Source: Acidobacteriota bacterium (lineage in GTDB: Bacteria > Acidobacteriota > Terriglobia > Terriglobales > Acidobacteriaceae). Taken from it: a stretch of DNA of 64,000 nt. Positions 19,719 to 28,775 of this stretch are shown in pieces. Location of the stretch: the NCBI GenBank assembly GCA_003225075.1, contig QIAP01000074.1:1-64000 (forward strand), written 5' to 3'. Both the position numbers and the translations under genes were made by a program. The notes under the pieces were generated by a model, which ran no database searches, had not been told where the DNA came from, and was given only the letters and a program-made list of their open reading frames with translations. Each line of letters begins with the position of its first letter. Position 1 is the stretch's first letter.

Positions 19719-19919
19719 CTAAATTCGGAATGGGGCGCTCAGCAGTCGCGCCGGTAGCACTATAGCGGCGAACACCAGCGCCAGCACGCCGTGGACAGCG
19801 ATTCCAACCAAACGAAACGGAAGCAGCAGCAACCAGATGAAAGGATAAAGTAGTAGTGCCAGCAAAGCGACCGGCCAGCAAAGCACGAACAAGATGCACC
19901 AAAGGAGAAAGGTAAACAT
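19719..19919 (-). CDS. Small hydrophobic membrane protein
   Basis: This 66-residue protein is almost entirely hydrophobic with two to three predicted helices ('FTFLLWCILFVLCWPVALLALLLYPF', 'LVGIAVHGVLALVFAAIVLPARL'; each shorter than a long motif). The ATG at 19919 is chosen because GAGGAGGT lies seven bases upstream; an upstream ATG at 19946 overlaps that site. Not recognised as a named family. It is convergent with the CoA-transferase operon, eight bases apart. Confidence 0.6.
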   Translation of the reverse strand: MFTFLLWCILFVLCWPVALLALLLYPFIWLLLLPFRLVGIAVHGVLALVFAAIVLPARLLSAPFRI

Positions 19920-19991
19920 TTCTGGGACCTCCTCGCTACTCTCCATAATGTACGAACGAAAAGAAGCAAAAGTTCCTAGCCAACGGATTAG

Positions 19992-20543
19992 CTAAACTTG
20001 TGTACCCGAAGAGTCGCTGCTCTGGCCTAAGTGTTTCTTTAAAAACGCCAACGTACGCAGGCCTGCGTCACGCCAGATTTCGCCAGTGAAGCTGTGTCCG
20101 ATGCCGGGATAAATCTGCATTTCGTAGGGCACACCCTTGCCCTCGAGCACCTGTTGTAGATGATAGGCCTCCTCGACGGGAACGGTAGGGTCGGATTCTC
20201 CGTGCAGAATTAGAACCGGTGGAATGCGGCGGACGAAGAGCTTCATCTCTTTAGGCAATCCGTCCCACAAAGTCTTCATCCAGAGAGGAAAATTTCTGAA
20301 GATGGTTTGTTTATCGGCGAAGGTGGTTCCAGTGCGATCGAAGTAATGGAGCACGTAGACGGCGAAACCGTGGCGGGCTAACAAGGTTGCGGGTTCCGAC
20401 ATGGTGGTGTGTCCACCGCCGGAGCCGTGAAGAGCTACCACGGCGGGGAAAGCTTTGCCATTGGCGCTGGGCAGGAAGGAGTCGAGGCGAATGGATTTTC
20501 CGCCGCTGATGAATGACGCCTGGGATTGGGTGACGGGATACAT
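19992..20543 (-). CDS. Dienelactone hydrolase-like protein lacking the nucleophile segment
   Basis: The fold is alpha/beta hydrolase (dienelactone hydrolase type): 'FPAVVALHGSGGGH' (oxyanion strand), 'PPVLILHGESDPTVPVEEA' (catalytic Asp) and 'YPGIGHSF' (catalytic His). The nucleophile elbow (GxCxG or GxSxG) expected between residues ~95 and ~105 is absent: 'FPLWMKTLWD' runs straight into 'GLPKEMKLF'. The length is 183 residues against roughly 230-250 for relatives, so about 50 codons appear deleted in frame. It is probably inactive as a hydrolase. Upstream is a run of AATCAGC-type units (20556-20590). Confidence 0.7.
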   Translation of the reverse strand: MYPVTQSQASFISGGKSIRLDSFLPSANGKAFPAVVALHGSGGGHTTMSEPATLLARHGFAVYVLHYFDRTGTTFADKQTIFRNFPLWMKTLWDGLPKEMKLFVRRIPPVLILHGESDPTVPVEEAYHLQQVLEGKGVPYEMQIYPGIGHSFTGEIWRDAGLRTLAFLKKHLGQSSDSSGTQV

Positions 20544-20664
20544 GGGGAAGCAATCAGCAATCAGCAGTCAGCACTCAGCATTCAACCCATGACGTGTCGA
20601 GATAAAAAAGCCAGGCACAAGTTAAACGGTCAACGTGAAGTCAAACGCCTCAATGGCCCAAGTG

Positions 20665-21723
20665 CTACGTGCTGAGGGCCGCCGCCGGTTCTTCGGACAG
20701 CTTTCGCAAGCCCTCTTCGTAAGGAGCGCGGACGATGCCCCGTTCGGTGATGATTGCCGTGACAAACCTGGCGGGAGTCACATCGAACGCCGGATTCTCT
20801 ATTTCCACGCCTTCGGGCGTGACAGCTTTACCGGCGAAGTGTGTGACCTCGCGTGGATTGCGCTGCTCGATGGGAATCTTGCTGCCGTCGGGAGTGTCGA
20901 GATCAATCGTCGAAAAAGGGGCGGCGACATAAAAAGGAATCGAGTGTTCTTTAGCCAGCACGGCAACGGTGTAGGTCCCAATCTTGTTGGCGACGTCGCC
21001 GTTTGCAGCGATGCGGTCGGCCCCGACCACGATCGCTCCAATCTTGCCTTGGTTCATCATTGCGCCGGCCATGTTGTCCGAAATAACTGTTGTGGGGATG
21101 CCATCTTTCATCAACTCCCAGGCGGTAAGACGCGAGCCTTGCAGAAAAGGACGGGTTTCGTCTGCGTAGACGTGGATTTTTTTGCCTTGTTCGATGGCGG
21201 CGCGAATCACGCCGAGGGCGGTACCGTATCCGCAAGTGGCCAGCGCGCCAGCATTGCAATGAGTGAGCACGCCGCCGCTGGCGGGCATGAGAGTGGCGCC
21301 ATGGCGTCCCATGGCTTGGTTGGCCGCGATGTCTTCCGCGTGCATGCGCTGGGCTTCTTCGATGAGTGCCTGCTTGATCTGTGGGACGGGTCGCATGCGA
21401 AGATATTCAAATTTGTCCTGCATGCGGCGGATGGCCCAGAACAGATTCACGGCCGTGGGACGAGTCTTTCCCATGACATCACAGATCTGATCGAATTGTG
21501 GTTTGAGTTCGGCTCCTGTCGCGGCTTTTGAGTTCTTCATGCCGAGTGCAATGCCCATCGCAGCGGCGACGCCGATTGCAGGGGCGCCGCGAACCACCAT
21601 GTTGCGGATGACGTCCGCGACCTGCTCATGGGTTTTGCAGGTGACGTAGGTTTCTTCCGTAGGCAGCTTCGTCTGATCGATGAAGCGTACGCCGGAGTCG
21701 GTCCATTCGAGAGTTTGAATCAC
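20665..21723 (-). CDS. mtnA: S-methyl-5-thioribose-1-phosphate isomerase
   Basis: MtnA converts methylthioribose-1-phosphate to methylthioribulose-1-phosphate in methionine salvage. The 352-residue protein has '[15 protein letters not shown]', '[20 protein letters not shown]' (catalytic Cys), '[17 protein letters not shown]' and '[18 protein letters not shown]' (catalytic Asp), all diagnostic. Normal length. No other salvage gene is in the window. The minus-strand pyrE ends 99 bases upstream of its start, separated by the ATTGAATCATTGA inverted repeat. Confidence 0.94.
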   Translation of the reverse strand: MIQTLEWTDSGVRFIDQTKLPTEETYVTCKTHEQVADVIRNMVVRGAPAIGVAAAMGIALGMKNSKAATGAELKPQFDQICDVMGKTRPTAVNLFWAIRRMQDKFEYLRMRPVPQIKQALIEEAQRMHAEDIAANQAMGRHGATLMPASGGVLTHCNAGALATCGYGTALGVIRAAIEQGKKIHVYADETRPFLQGSRLTAWELMKDGIPTTVISDNMAGAMMNQGKIGAIVVGADRIAANGDVANKIGTYTVAVLAKEHSIPFYVAAPFSTIDLDTPDGSKIPIEQRNPREVTHFAGKAVTPEGVEIENPAFDVTPARFVTAIITERGIVRAPYEEGLRKLSEEPAAALST

Positions 21724-21739
21724 AGGTCAGTTCTCAACG

Positions 21740-21842
21740 ACATTGAATCATTGAATCAGTGAGCGATTGAATCATTGAGGCACTGCTCGCGGGATTTTCA
21801 ATAACTCAATCATTCAATCGCTCAATGACTGAATGATTCAAT
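21740..21842. repeat. Long imperfect inverted repeat of ATTGAATCATTGA units
   Basis: The left arm (about 21740-21778) contains CATTGAATCATTGAATCAG and GAGCGATTGAATCATTGAG. The right arm (about 21803-21842) is its imperfect complement (CTCAATCATTCAATCGCTC ... GAATGATTCAATTG). The arms could form a ~38-bp mismatched stem between pyrE and mtnA, both on the minus strand. No T-run follows, so this is more likely a mobile-type palindrome than a terminator. It is the fullest member of the family seen at 12699, 14679 and 18183. Confidence 0.65.
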
Positions 21843-22400
21843 TGCTTTAAGGTGTTCTTTCCGTACCTCTTCAGCCTTGAACACGGAGACGAATTTGGCC
21901 GGGCCCGCGGCCCTTTCCACATTCACGCGTCCCTTTGCTTCTTCACGCTCAACCAGACACATTACGCCGGCGATTTGGAATCCGAAATCGCGGGCGGCAT
22001 CAATCGCCTGGACCGTGGAGGAACCGGTGGTGCAGACGTCATCCACAATTACCACGCGAGCGCCCTTCTCGCGAAATCCCTCGATTCGCTGGCCGGTGCC
22101 GTGCTGCTTCTCAGCTTTTCGCACCAAAAAGCCGTTAAGCTCGCCACTGACGACCGAAACCGCAGTGACGATAGGATCGGCGCCCATGGTAAGTCCGCCG
22201 ATGGCTTGCGGCTTCCAGCCATGGGCACGGATCTCATCCCAAAAAACCTGGCCGGTCAGTCGCGATCCCTTGGCGTCCAGCGTGGTGGTGCGGCAATCCA
22301 CGTAATAGTCGCTGGTCCCGCCAGACGAGAGTTTGAATTCGCCAAGGCGAAAGGACTTTGCGGCGAGCAGACGCAATAGATCCTGACGAGCGGATGACAT
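21822..22400 (-). CDS. pyrE: Orotate phosphoribosyltransferase
   Basis: PyrE makes orotidine 5'-phosphate from orotate and PRPP. The product (192 residues from the ATG at 22400, 'MSSARQDLLRLL') has 'GEFKLSSGGTSDYYVDCR', 'IGGLTMGADPI' and the PRPP-binding signature 'VVIVDDVCTTGSS'. An upstream ATG at 22472 would add 24 unconserved residues that overlap the CPBP gene, so the shorter form is preferred. The last codons (IESFSH) lie within the right arm of the inverted repeat. Confidence 0.93.
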   Translation of the reverse strand: MSSARQDLLRLLAAKSFRLGEFKLSSGGTSDYYVDCRTTTLDAKGSRLTGQVFWDEIRAHGWKPQAIGGLTMGADPIVTAVSVVSGELNGFLVRKAEKQHGTGQRIEGFREKGARVVIVDDVCTTGSSTVQAIDAARDFGFQIAGVMCLVEREEAKGRVNVERAAGPAKFVSVFKAEEVRKEHLKAIESFSH

Positions 22401-22425
22401 AGAAATTCTACGATAACACGCGAGC

Positions 22426-23232
22426 TCACTGTTGCAGGCGCTCCAGATGTCGGAAGCCGCCGGTGTAGACAAACATCACCAGTGAAATGGTGGCGTTGTA
22501 GGCGACGTGGACGAGGAGGCTGGCAGCAACTGATTTGGTAAGGGCACGCACGATAGTGAGCGCAAGACCGACCAGGAAGATGACCAGTACGGGTCCCCAG
22601 GAGAACAGTAATTGCGCGCCGTGGATTAAGGCAAAAGTTAAGGCCGTGAGAAACACTCCGACTATCACGCCGAGGCGGCGAGCGAGGACGGGGTAAAGAA
22701 ATCCCCGAAAAAATAGTTCTTCCAGCAGCGGAGCTAGAGTCACTCCAAATACCGAGAGCAAATAGGCTTCACGAGTGGTCTGAAAAAATTGGTCAATCGG
22801 CAGGTGCTTGGGTACAGGCAGAAGATGCGCGAAAGCCTGCAACCCTAGAGCCAGGACGAATCCACCAAGAACGTATCCCGACCATGTGCGCGGCCAATTC
22901 CAACGGATAGCTTGCCAGAAGTCCTGGCCGTGACTTTTCACCGTCAGATACATGAGCACCAAAACCAAAATGTAAGCCAGCAATTGAGATAGCACGATCA
23001 GGCCCGGGAACTTGGCCACTTCCATCCAGGGAACGCGGGGATGGAAGATGCGTTGGGCGGCAAGGGTCACGACGATGACGAAAAGAAAAATCGCGATGAC
23101 TGTGGCACAGGCGAGAGACAGGACTTCCCAACCTGTCCAAACGGGGTTTTCGTCACGCGATGGGGCAACCGTGGATGGGAGTTCCGTGGTTGTGTAGGCG
23201 GGATCGGAGAACGGGTTGGGGGGAGAAGACAA
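22426..23232 (-). CDS. CPBP (CAAX-type) intramembrane metalloprotease
   Basis: This 268-residue membrane protein has a ~30-residue soluble N-terminus followed by about seven to eight hydrophobic segments. The CPBP catalytic motifs are present: 'LLEELFFRGFLYP' (Glu171-Glu172, Arg176), 'FALIHGAQ' (His204) and 'LLVHVAYNAT' (HxxxN). Bacterial members act in membrane protein processing or bacteriocin immunity, and the target here is unknown. It is 25 bases upstream of pyrE on the same strand. Confidence 0.88.
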   Translation of the reverse strand: MSSPPNPFSDPAYTTTELPSTVAPSRDENPVWTGWEVLSLACATVIAIFLFVIVVTLAAQRIFHPRVPWMEVAKFPGLIVLSQLLAYILVLVLMYLTVKSHGQDFWQAIRWNWPRTWSGYVLGGFVLALGLQAFAHLLPVPKHLPIDQFFQTTREAYLLSVFGVTLAPLLEELFFRGFLYPVLARRLGVIVGVFLTALTFALIHGAQLLFSWGPVLVIFLVGLALTIVRALTKSVAASLLVHVAYNATISLVMFVYTGGFRHLERLQQ

Positions 23233-23299
23233 GGACTAAATTCCAGCGTAGAGCTGATTTGAATTTACACGAAATGTAGTCTCTTCGCTCCGAACTGGA

Positions 23300-26113
23300 T
23301 CAGGCGATTGAAGTTTTAGCCTGCCCGGCGCGTGAGCCGTTGCTACTGAAGAAGTGCGCCAGAGCCTGGCCAGTATAGGACTTCTTGTTTCTTGCGATCT
23401 GTTCGGGCGTGCCCTGGGCAATGATGCGGCCGCCCTCCTCGCCGCCTTCGGGGCCCAGATCGATGATCCAGTCAGCATTGCGAATCACGTCGAGGTTGTG
23501 CTCGATAATGATGGCCGTATTTCCCAGGTCGGTGAGACGGTGCAGTACCTCAAGCAATTTCTTCACGTCGTCGAAGTGGAGGCCGGTTGTAGGCTCGTCG
23601 AGGAGATAAAGGGTCTTTCCCGTCTGGCGCTTACTCAATTCGCGAGCCAGTTTGATGCGCTGCGCCTCGCCACCGGAGAGGGTTACGGCAGATTGTCCGA
23701 GGTGGATGTAGCCGAGTCCTACGTCCACCAGGGTCTGCAATTTTTGCTTTACCAGCGGGATGTTTTCCAGAACGGGTAGAGCATCGGAAACCGTGGACTC
23801 CAGCAAGTCGGCGATGGAGTAGTCCTTGTATTTCACGGTCAGGGTCTCGTGATTGTAGCGTCGTCCACCGCAGACTTCGCAGAGCACGTAGACGTCAGGC
23901 AGAAAATTCATTTCAATGCGCCGCTGACCTTCGCCCTGGCAGGCTTCGCAGCGGCCTCCGGAGACGTTGAAAGAAAAACGTCCGGGCTTGTAGCCGCGCT
24001 CCCGGGACTCAGGGAGCATGGCATAGAGATCGCGAATCTGGGCGAACACGCCGGTATAGGTTGCCGGGTTGGAGCGCGGAGTGCGGCCGATTGGGGACTG
24101 GTCGATGCGGATCACCTTGTCAATGTTCTCTGCGCCGGAGATTGCCTTGTGCGCGCCGGGCTGTTCGCGGGAGCGGTAGAGTTGTTTGGCCAGCGCCCGA
24201 TAAAGAATGTCGTTCACGAGGGTGGATTTTCCGGAGCCGGAAACGCCGGTGACAACAGTCATTATGCCCAGGGGGAAGGCGACGTCCAGATTCTTGAGAT
24301 TATTTTCCCGCGCGCCGAGGATGCAGACGGCGTTTCCGTTTGCCGATCGCCGCTCGGGCAGCATATCGATCTGCATCTTTCCCGAGATGTAGGCGCCGGT
24401 GAGCGAGTCGGGCGAGTTCATGATTTCCGTGGGAGTTCCGCTGGCGACCAGGTTCCCGCCGTGGCGTCCGGCGCCAGGACCAAGGTCGATTACGTAGTCG
24501 GCGCGCCGAATGGTGTCTTCGTCATGTTCAACCACCAGCACGGTGTTCCCGAGATCACGAAGATTTTCCAGGGCGGCAAGCAGACGGTCGTTGTCGCGAT
24601 GATGCAGGCCGATGGACGGCTCGTCGAGTACATAGAGAACGCCGCGCAGGCGCGAGCCGATCTGGGTGGCTAGCCGGATGCGCTGCCCTTCGCCGCCCGA
24701 GAGTGTTGCGGCTGAGCGCTCCAGCGAGATGTAGTTTAGACCGACTGCATTCAGAAACTGCAGCCGCTCGACGATTTCGTGCATGATGCGGCCTGCAATG
24801 AGCTCTTCGCGTCCGGTCAGCTTGATTTTTTGCGCAACCTCCAAAGCGCGTGAAACCGGCAGCGCGGTGAAGTCGGCGATTGACAGGCCATTTACTTTTA
24901 CTGCCAGGCTTTCGGGGCGGAGGCGGTTGCCGTGGCATGCGGGACACTCCGTCGCGGACATGAAATCCAGCAGATACTCGCGGTAGTTTTCAGAGGTGGA
25001 ATCGTCCAAGACCTGCTTGAGGTAGGCCACGATTCCGCGAAAGCCGCTCTTACCGCCGCGTTCCGGCTCGCCGTAGAGCAGCAGAGTCTGAATTTTGTCA
25101 GGCAGCTTCTCGAAGGGCGTGCTGAGGTCAAATCCGTAGGCGGCAGCGGTGATCTGCAGCATGTGTATCAAATTCTGCGAGGCGGAGCCGGGACCGAGGC
25201 CACCTTCGAGCAGGGGTTTGGACCAGTCCACGATGATCTTTGCGGGGTCGAAATCATAGCGGCTGCCGAGGCCATGACACTCGGGGCAGGCGCCGTAGGC
25301 ACTGTTGAAGGAGAACGAGCGGGGCTCCAGTTGAGGCACGCTGATGCCACAATCGGGACAGGCGAGACGCGAAGAGTAAAGCGTCTCCTCGCCGCCAACG
25401 ACGGCGACTTGCACCAGGCCACCGGCGAGTTTCATCGCCAGTCCGACAGAGAGTTCGAGGCGATGCTCGATCCCCGGCTTTACCAGAAGACGGTCGATGA
25501 CAACTTCGATGGTGTGGTTTTTTCGCTTGTCCAGTCGAATGTCATCTTCAAGATTCACGATCTCGCCATCAACCCTGGCGCGGGTGAAGCCGTGCTGGAC
25601 CAACTTCTCCATTTCTTTTTTGAATTCGCCTTTGCGGCCGCGAACGATGGGGGCCATAACCATGACCCGGTCCTCGGGAGTTAAGGACATCACCCGCTGA
25701 ACAATCTGTTCGGCCGATTGGCGCGTGATGGCGCGACCGCACTTTGGACAATGCGGAACCCCTATGGAAGCGAATAGAAGTCGAAGATAGTCGTAGATCT
25801 CAGTAATGGTCCCGACTGTGGAACGGGGGCTGCGGCTGGTGGTCTTTTGCTCGATGGAGATCGAGGGACTCAGACCGTCGATGGCGTCTACATCGGGGCG
25901 CTCCATCTGGTCAAGGAACTGGCGGGCGTAGGCGGAAAGCGTCTCCACGTAACGGCGCTGCCCCTCGGCGTAAATGGTGTCGAAGGCCAGGGAGGATTTG
26001 CCGGATCCGCTGAGTCCGGTGATGACAGTCAAGGTGTTACGGGGAATTTCAACATCAATGTTTTTGAGGTTATGCTGGCGCGCCCCGCGCACCGAAATCT
26101 TGGTAATAGCCAT
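23300..26113 (-). CDS. uvrA: Excinuclease ABC subunit A
   Basis: UvrA recognises DNA lesions in nucleotide excision repair. The 937-residue protein has two ABC modules: Walker A '[14 protein letters not shown]' and '[13 protein letters not shown]', signatures '[12 protein letters not shown]' and '[12 protein letters not shown]', and Walker B regions '[10 protein letters not shown]' and '[10 protein letters not shown]'. Zinc modules show as 'CPKCG', 'CPDCG', 'CPECHG', 'CPACHG' and '[10 protein letters not shown]'. The start is 26113 ('[17 protein letters not shown]'), the family norm; an extension to 26206 is not conserved. A divergent small gene lies upstream. Confidence 0.97.
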   Translation of the reverse strand: MAITKISVRGARQHNLKNIDVEIPRNTLTVITGLSGSGKSSLAFDTIYAEGQRRYVETLSAYARQFLDQMERPDVDAIDGLSPSISIEQKTTSRSPRSTVGTITEIYDYLRLLFASIGVPHCPKCGRAITRQSAEQIVQRVMSLTPEDRVMVMAPIVRGRKGEFKKEMEKLVQHGFTRARVDGEIVNLEDDIRLDKRKNHTIEVVIDRLLVKPGIEHRLELSVGLAMKLAGGLVQVAVVGGEETLYSSRLACPDCGISVPQLEPRSFSFNSAYGACPECHGLGSRYDFDPAKIIVDWSKPLLEGGLGPGSASQNLIHMLQITAAAYGFDLSTPFEKLPDKIQTLLLYGEPERGGKSGFRGIVAYLKQVLDDSTSENYREYLLDFMSATECPACHGNRLRPESLAVKVNGLSIADFTALPVSRALEVAQKIKLTGREELIAGRIMHEIVERLQFLNAVGLNYISLERSAATLSGGEGQRIRLATQIGSRLRGVLYVLDEPSIGLHHRDNDRLLAALENLRDLGNTVLVVEHDEDTIRRADYVIDLGPGAGRHGGNLVASGTPTEIMNSPDSLTGAYISGKMQIDMLPERRSANGNAVCILGARENNLKNLDVAFPLGIMTVVTGVSGSGKSTLVNDILYRALAKQLYRSREQPGAHKAISGAENIDKVIRIDQSPIGRTPRSNPATYTGVFAQIRDLYAMLPESRERGYKPGRFSFNVSGGRCEACQGEGQRRIEMNFLPDVYVLCEVCGGRRYNHETLTVKYKDYSIADLLESTVSDALPVLENIPLVKQKLQTLVDVGLGYIHLGQSAVTLSGGEAQRIKLARELSKRQTGKTLYLLDEPTTGLHFDDVKKLLEVLHRLTDLGNTAIIIEHNLDVIRNADWIIDLGPEGGEEGGRIIAQGTPEQIARNKKSYTGQALAHFFSSNGSRAGQAKTSIA

Positions 26114-26328
26114 GCAGATGCCGACAGTAATGCCGCCTAATGTCCTTCCGTAATGTGGACGGGTCCCCTGATTTGTTGGAGAGTGAGTGTACGCAATTCT
26201 ACTCACGTATCTTATTTGCTAACAGCAGCGGGCGTCAACGCGGGTAGATTGAATGCGGGCCGCACGGTCGCAAATTAAGAGACCGGCAGCGAAAAATGCA
26301 GAGTTGCGGCTGCGGCAGCTAAGGGAAA

Positions 26329-26514
26329 GTGGGCCGAATCTTGAACGCTTTGTTGGGACCGGTGATCCTCCTCTTGACAGTGGTAACCGCGGTGGCTCTG
26401 GGTATTCTTACCACCTATGCCGTAGTAAACACCATTCTATCTACCTTTGCGCAGCAGTCGCGGGAGCCGGCCGGCGCACCAGTTTTGATTGAGCATCACG
26501 CCAGCGGAGACTAA
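26329..26514 (+). CDS. Single-pass small membrane protein
   Basis: This 61-residue product starts with GTG at 26329 (AAGGGA a few bases upstream). It has one long hydrophobic helix (about residues 8-33, 'LLGPVILLLTVVTAVALGIL') followed by a short polar tail. Divergent to uvrA. The family was not recognised. A small real gene is likely from the ribosome site and clean helix, but evidence is limited. Confidence 0.5.
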   Translation: MGRILNALLGPVILLLTVVTAVALGILTTYAVVNTILSTFAQQSREPAGAPVLIEHHASGD

Positions 26515-26591
26515 GCGATCAGTCGCAGATAGAAGTTCCGAACCTCTTCCACGCAACATTCCACACAGTTACAAAACTTGTGCGATTCCCG

Positions 26592-27509
26592 CTATTGTTC
26601 TTGAGGCGGCGGTTGCTGTTGCGGTTGCACATCGGGCCGGTTGGGCGGTAAAACCATAGGTTGCCGCTGCTGCAGCTGTTGTTGCCCCTGCTGTTGCTGC
26701 TGGAGTTGTTGTTGCTGTTGTTGCTGTTGCTGCTGCTGTAGTTCCATGAGAAGCTGCTCGGGGGTTTTGACCGCGGGCTGTCCATTCTGCTGCTGCTGCC
26801 CGTTTGGAGGCAAACCCTCTGGCGCCCCCTCCTGTTCTGTAGCCTGTTCCGCCTGGTCAGCGTTCTCGTCGCCGGAGGCTTCAGCTCCATTATCGCCTTG
26901 CATCTCTTCCGGAGGCGTCTCCGGCTGTGGCTGAGCTTCAGCTTGGCCTTGGGCACCCGGAGGGACCGGGAATCCGACGGGATGGCTTCCCGCATTCATC
27001 ATCGCATCGGGATGGTTGACGGAGGGAGACGCAGCCGCGGTCGTCGTGCCCCCGGACTTGGAGGTAAGAATCACCTGCTGCACAGCTCCAGGGTCAGTTG
27101 CAGAGCCTACCATGACGTAGTTAAAGTGAGATCCATTCAACAGGCTGGCTAGAACTTCGCGGGCAGGACCTGGGCCCAGACGTCCGACTACGCGCTCGTC
27201 GGCGTTGGATGGAATGTCCACCGAAGCGCCTGTCTTGGCGCGGACAGCGCGCAGAATATCACCCAACGTCGAATTTTGCGCCTGAATCGTAAGCTGACCA
27301 GCCTGATAGGTTACCTGCGGCGGAATGGCGGGCATCTGATCGAGGGTAGGCTGCGGCAGCGGGCCCTGAGGAACGACCGGTTGCGGCGCAGATGATTGTT
27401 TCTGCTTGCGCGCTACTGGGTGTTGAGAGGCCTGCGCCAATCCCCCGAAGAGGAAGGTCAGAAGTGCTGAAAGAATAACGAGTATGATTTTGCGAAGAAT
27501 GCGTGACAT
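26592..27509 (-). CDS. Secreted STN-domain protein with Gln-rich tail
   Basis: The 305-residue protein has a signal peptide ('IILVILSALLTFLFGGLAQA'). A secretin/TonB N-terminal short (STN) domain follows at about residues 65-150 ('LTIQAQNSTLGDILRAVRAKTG', 'VLASLLNGSHFNYVMVG', 'VILTSK' region). The last half is Pro/Glu/Gln-rich, with uninterrupted Gln runs encoded by CAG/CAA tracts near 26690-26750. No secretin barrel or TonB plug follows, so it may be a periplasmic adaptor for a secretion or uptake system. Function not determined. Confidence 0.72.
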   Translation of the reverse strand: MSRILRKIILVILSALLTFLFGGLAQASQHPVARKQKQSSAPQPVVPQGPLPQPTLDQMPAIPPQVTYQAGQLTIQAQNSTLGDILRAVRAKTGASVDIPSNADERVVGRLGPGPAREVLASLLNGSHFNYVMVGSATDPGAVQQVILTSKSGGTTTAAASPSVNHPDAMMNAGSHPVGFPVPPGAQGQAEAQPQPETPPEEMQGDNGAEASGDENADQAEQATEQEGAPEGLPPNGQQQQNGQPAVKTPEQLLMELQQQQQQQQQQQLQQQQQGQQQLQQRQPMVLPPNRPDVQPQQQPPPQEQ

Positions 27510-27716
27510 TTTGGAGCCCCACCCCGGGCACTGGTTAATATGATGTCTTGCGGCAATCAGGAGGACGAACTTGACCTACGTTAATTACGATTGTAACACC
27601 GGAGAGCAGCCGATAACATCATCTAATCTTTGAGAGGTATCGCGGTCCAGGAAGCACTCACAGCCGCCAGACGTTCGGTTGCATCCTAAGGTGTAGAAAG
27701 GGGTTAGGAAGATCAT

Positions 27717-28775
27717 ATGACTGGAGAACGCGAAACCACGCGTGGCATATGGCAATGCATTCGAGTGGGGTCCCGGCCAGCAAGGCTTTTAGTACTGGTC
27801 TCGGTGGTCATTTGTTATGTGCTGGCTCTGTCTCTGGGGGTTCAAGCCGAAACTTGCTTCACGGCTAGCGATATGGATGCCGCTACGCGCTCGGCACTCG
27901 AAAATACTGCAAAACGATACTTCGATATGGCGTCGCGAGGGGACACCGCGTCCTTGCGACAGAACTCCATTCCGAGTGTGGCAAGCAATTTTTCGGGCAT
28001 CGAAGCGGCTGTAAAGGATAATCAGTCTAACTTTGCCGGGGCACAGGCCACGCCGCGCCCACCGTTTTTATTGCAGGCACCCGGCACGGCTCCTATCGCG
28101 CGCGCGGAATTTTTTTGCGGCGTGTTCGGCAGGAACGGTCAAACTTCCGATAGTGCCGAGTTCATTCTTCCTAATCTGCCGCCGGGAAATTATGGCATCG
28201 TGATCTTGGATGTCACCGGTGGCAAAATTCCGAACACTCTTTCCTTCGTGCTGGAACAGCAGGGCGCCGCATGGAAGCTAGGCGGATTTTTCGCGAAGGC
28301 GGCGCAGGTCAGTGGACATGATGGCAAGTGGTTCCTTCAAAAGGCCGACGAATTCAAAGCCAAGGGACAGCTTCACAATGCATGGTTCTATTACATCGAA
28401 GCGCGCGATCTGATGGCGCCTGTCCCGTTCATGAGTACGCTGGCCACCGACAAAATCTATGATCAGGCGCAGAGTGCCAGGCCGTCAGATATTCCCGCCG
28501 GCGGGCCGGTTGATCTGGTTGCCGGCGCCAAGACCTACAAAGTGACGACACTTTTCCCGCTCGTAGTCGGGAATGACCTTAACCTGGTGGTGAAGTTCCA
28601 GTCAGCCGATGTCTCCAATACCACCCAAGCGTTCCAGGACAATATGGCAGTGACCAAGGCGCTGGTGACGAAGTACCCCGAATATCGGGACGCATTTGCC
28701 GGAATTGTAGCGCGGGCGGTGGAACCTTCCGGGCGCGATTACGGGTCGCTGATGCCGATGAAGGATATTAAGTAA
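27717..28775 (+). CDS. Secreted hypothetical protein
   Basis: Not assigned to a known family. The 352-residue product has a signal peptide (hydrophobic 'LLVLVSVVICYVLALSLG' then 'VQAETC'), and two cysteines in the mature part ('ETCFTASD', 'FFCGVFGRNG'). A helical N-terminal region ('TRSALENTAKRYFDMASRGD') and a beta-rich middle ('PPGNYGIVILDVTGG', 'AWKLGGFF') are followed by a TPR-like helical segment ('FLQKADEFKAKGQLHNAWFYYIEARDLM'). Probably periplasmic or outer-membrane associated. Monocistronic and convergent with the ligase gene, with which it overlaps by 8 bases. Confidence 0.7.
   Translation: MTGERETTRGIWQCIRVGSRPARLLVLVSVVICYVLALSLGVQAETCFTASDMDAATRSALENTAKRYFDMASRGDTASLRQNSIPSVASNFSGIEAAVKDNQSNFAGAQATPRPPFLLQAPGTAPIARAEFFCGVFGRNGQTSDSAEFILPNLPPGNYGIVILDVTGGKIPNTLSFVLEQQGAAWKLGGFFAKAAQVSGHDGKWFLQKADEFKAKGQLHNAWFYYIEARDLMAPVPFMSTLATDKIYDQAQSARPSDIPAGGPVDLVAGAKTYKVTTLFPLVVGNDLNLVVKFQSADVSNTTQAFQDNMAVTKALVTKYPEYRDAFAGIVARAVEPSGRDYGSLMPMKDIK

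Noticed and set aside
20635-21531. Plus-strand ORF of 298 codons antisense to mtnA
   Set aside because: mtnA on the minus strand shows full family motifs; the plus-strand frame has none.
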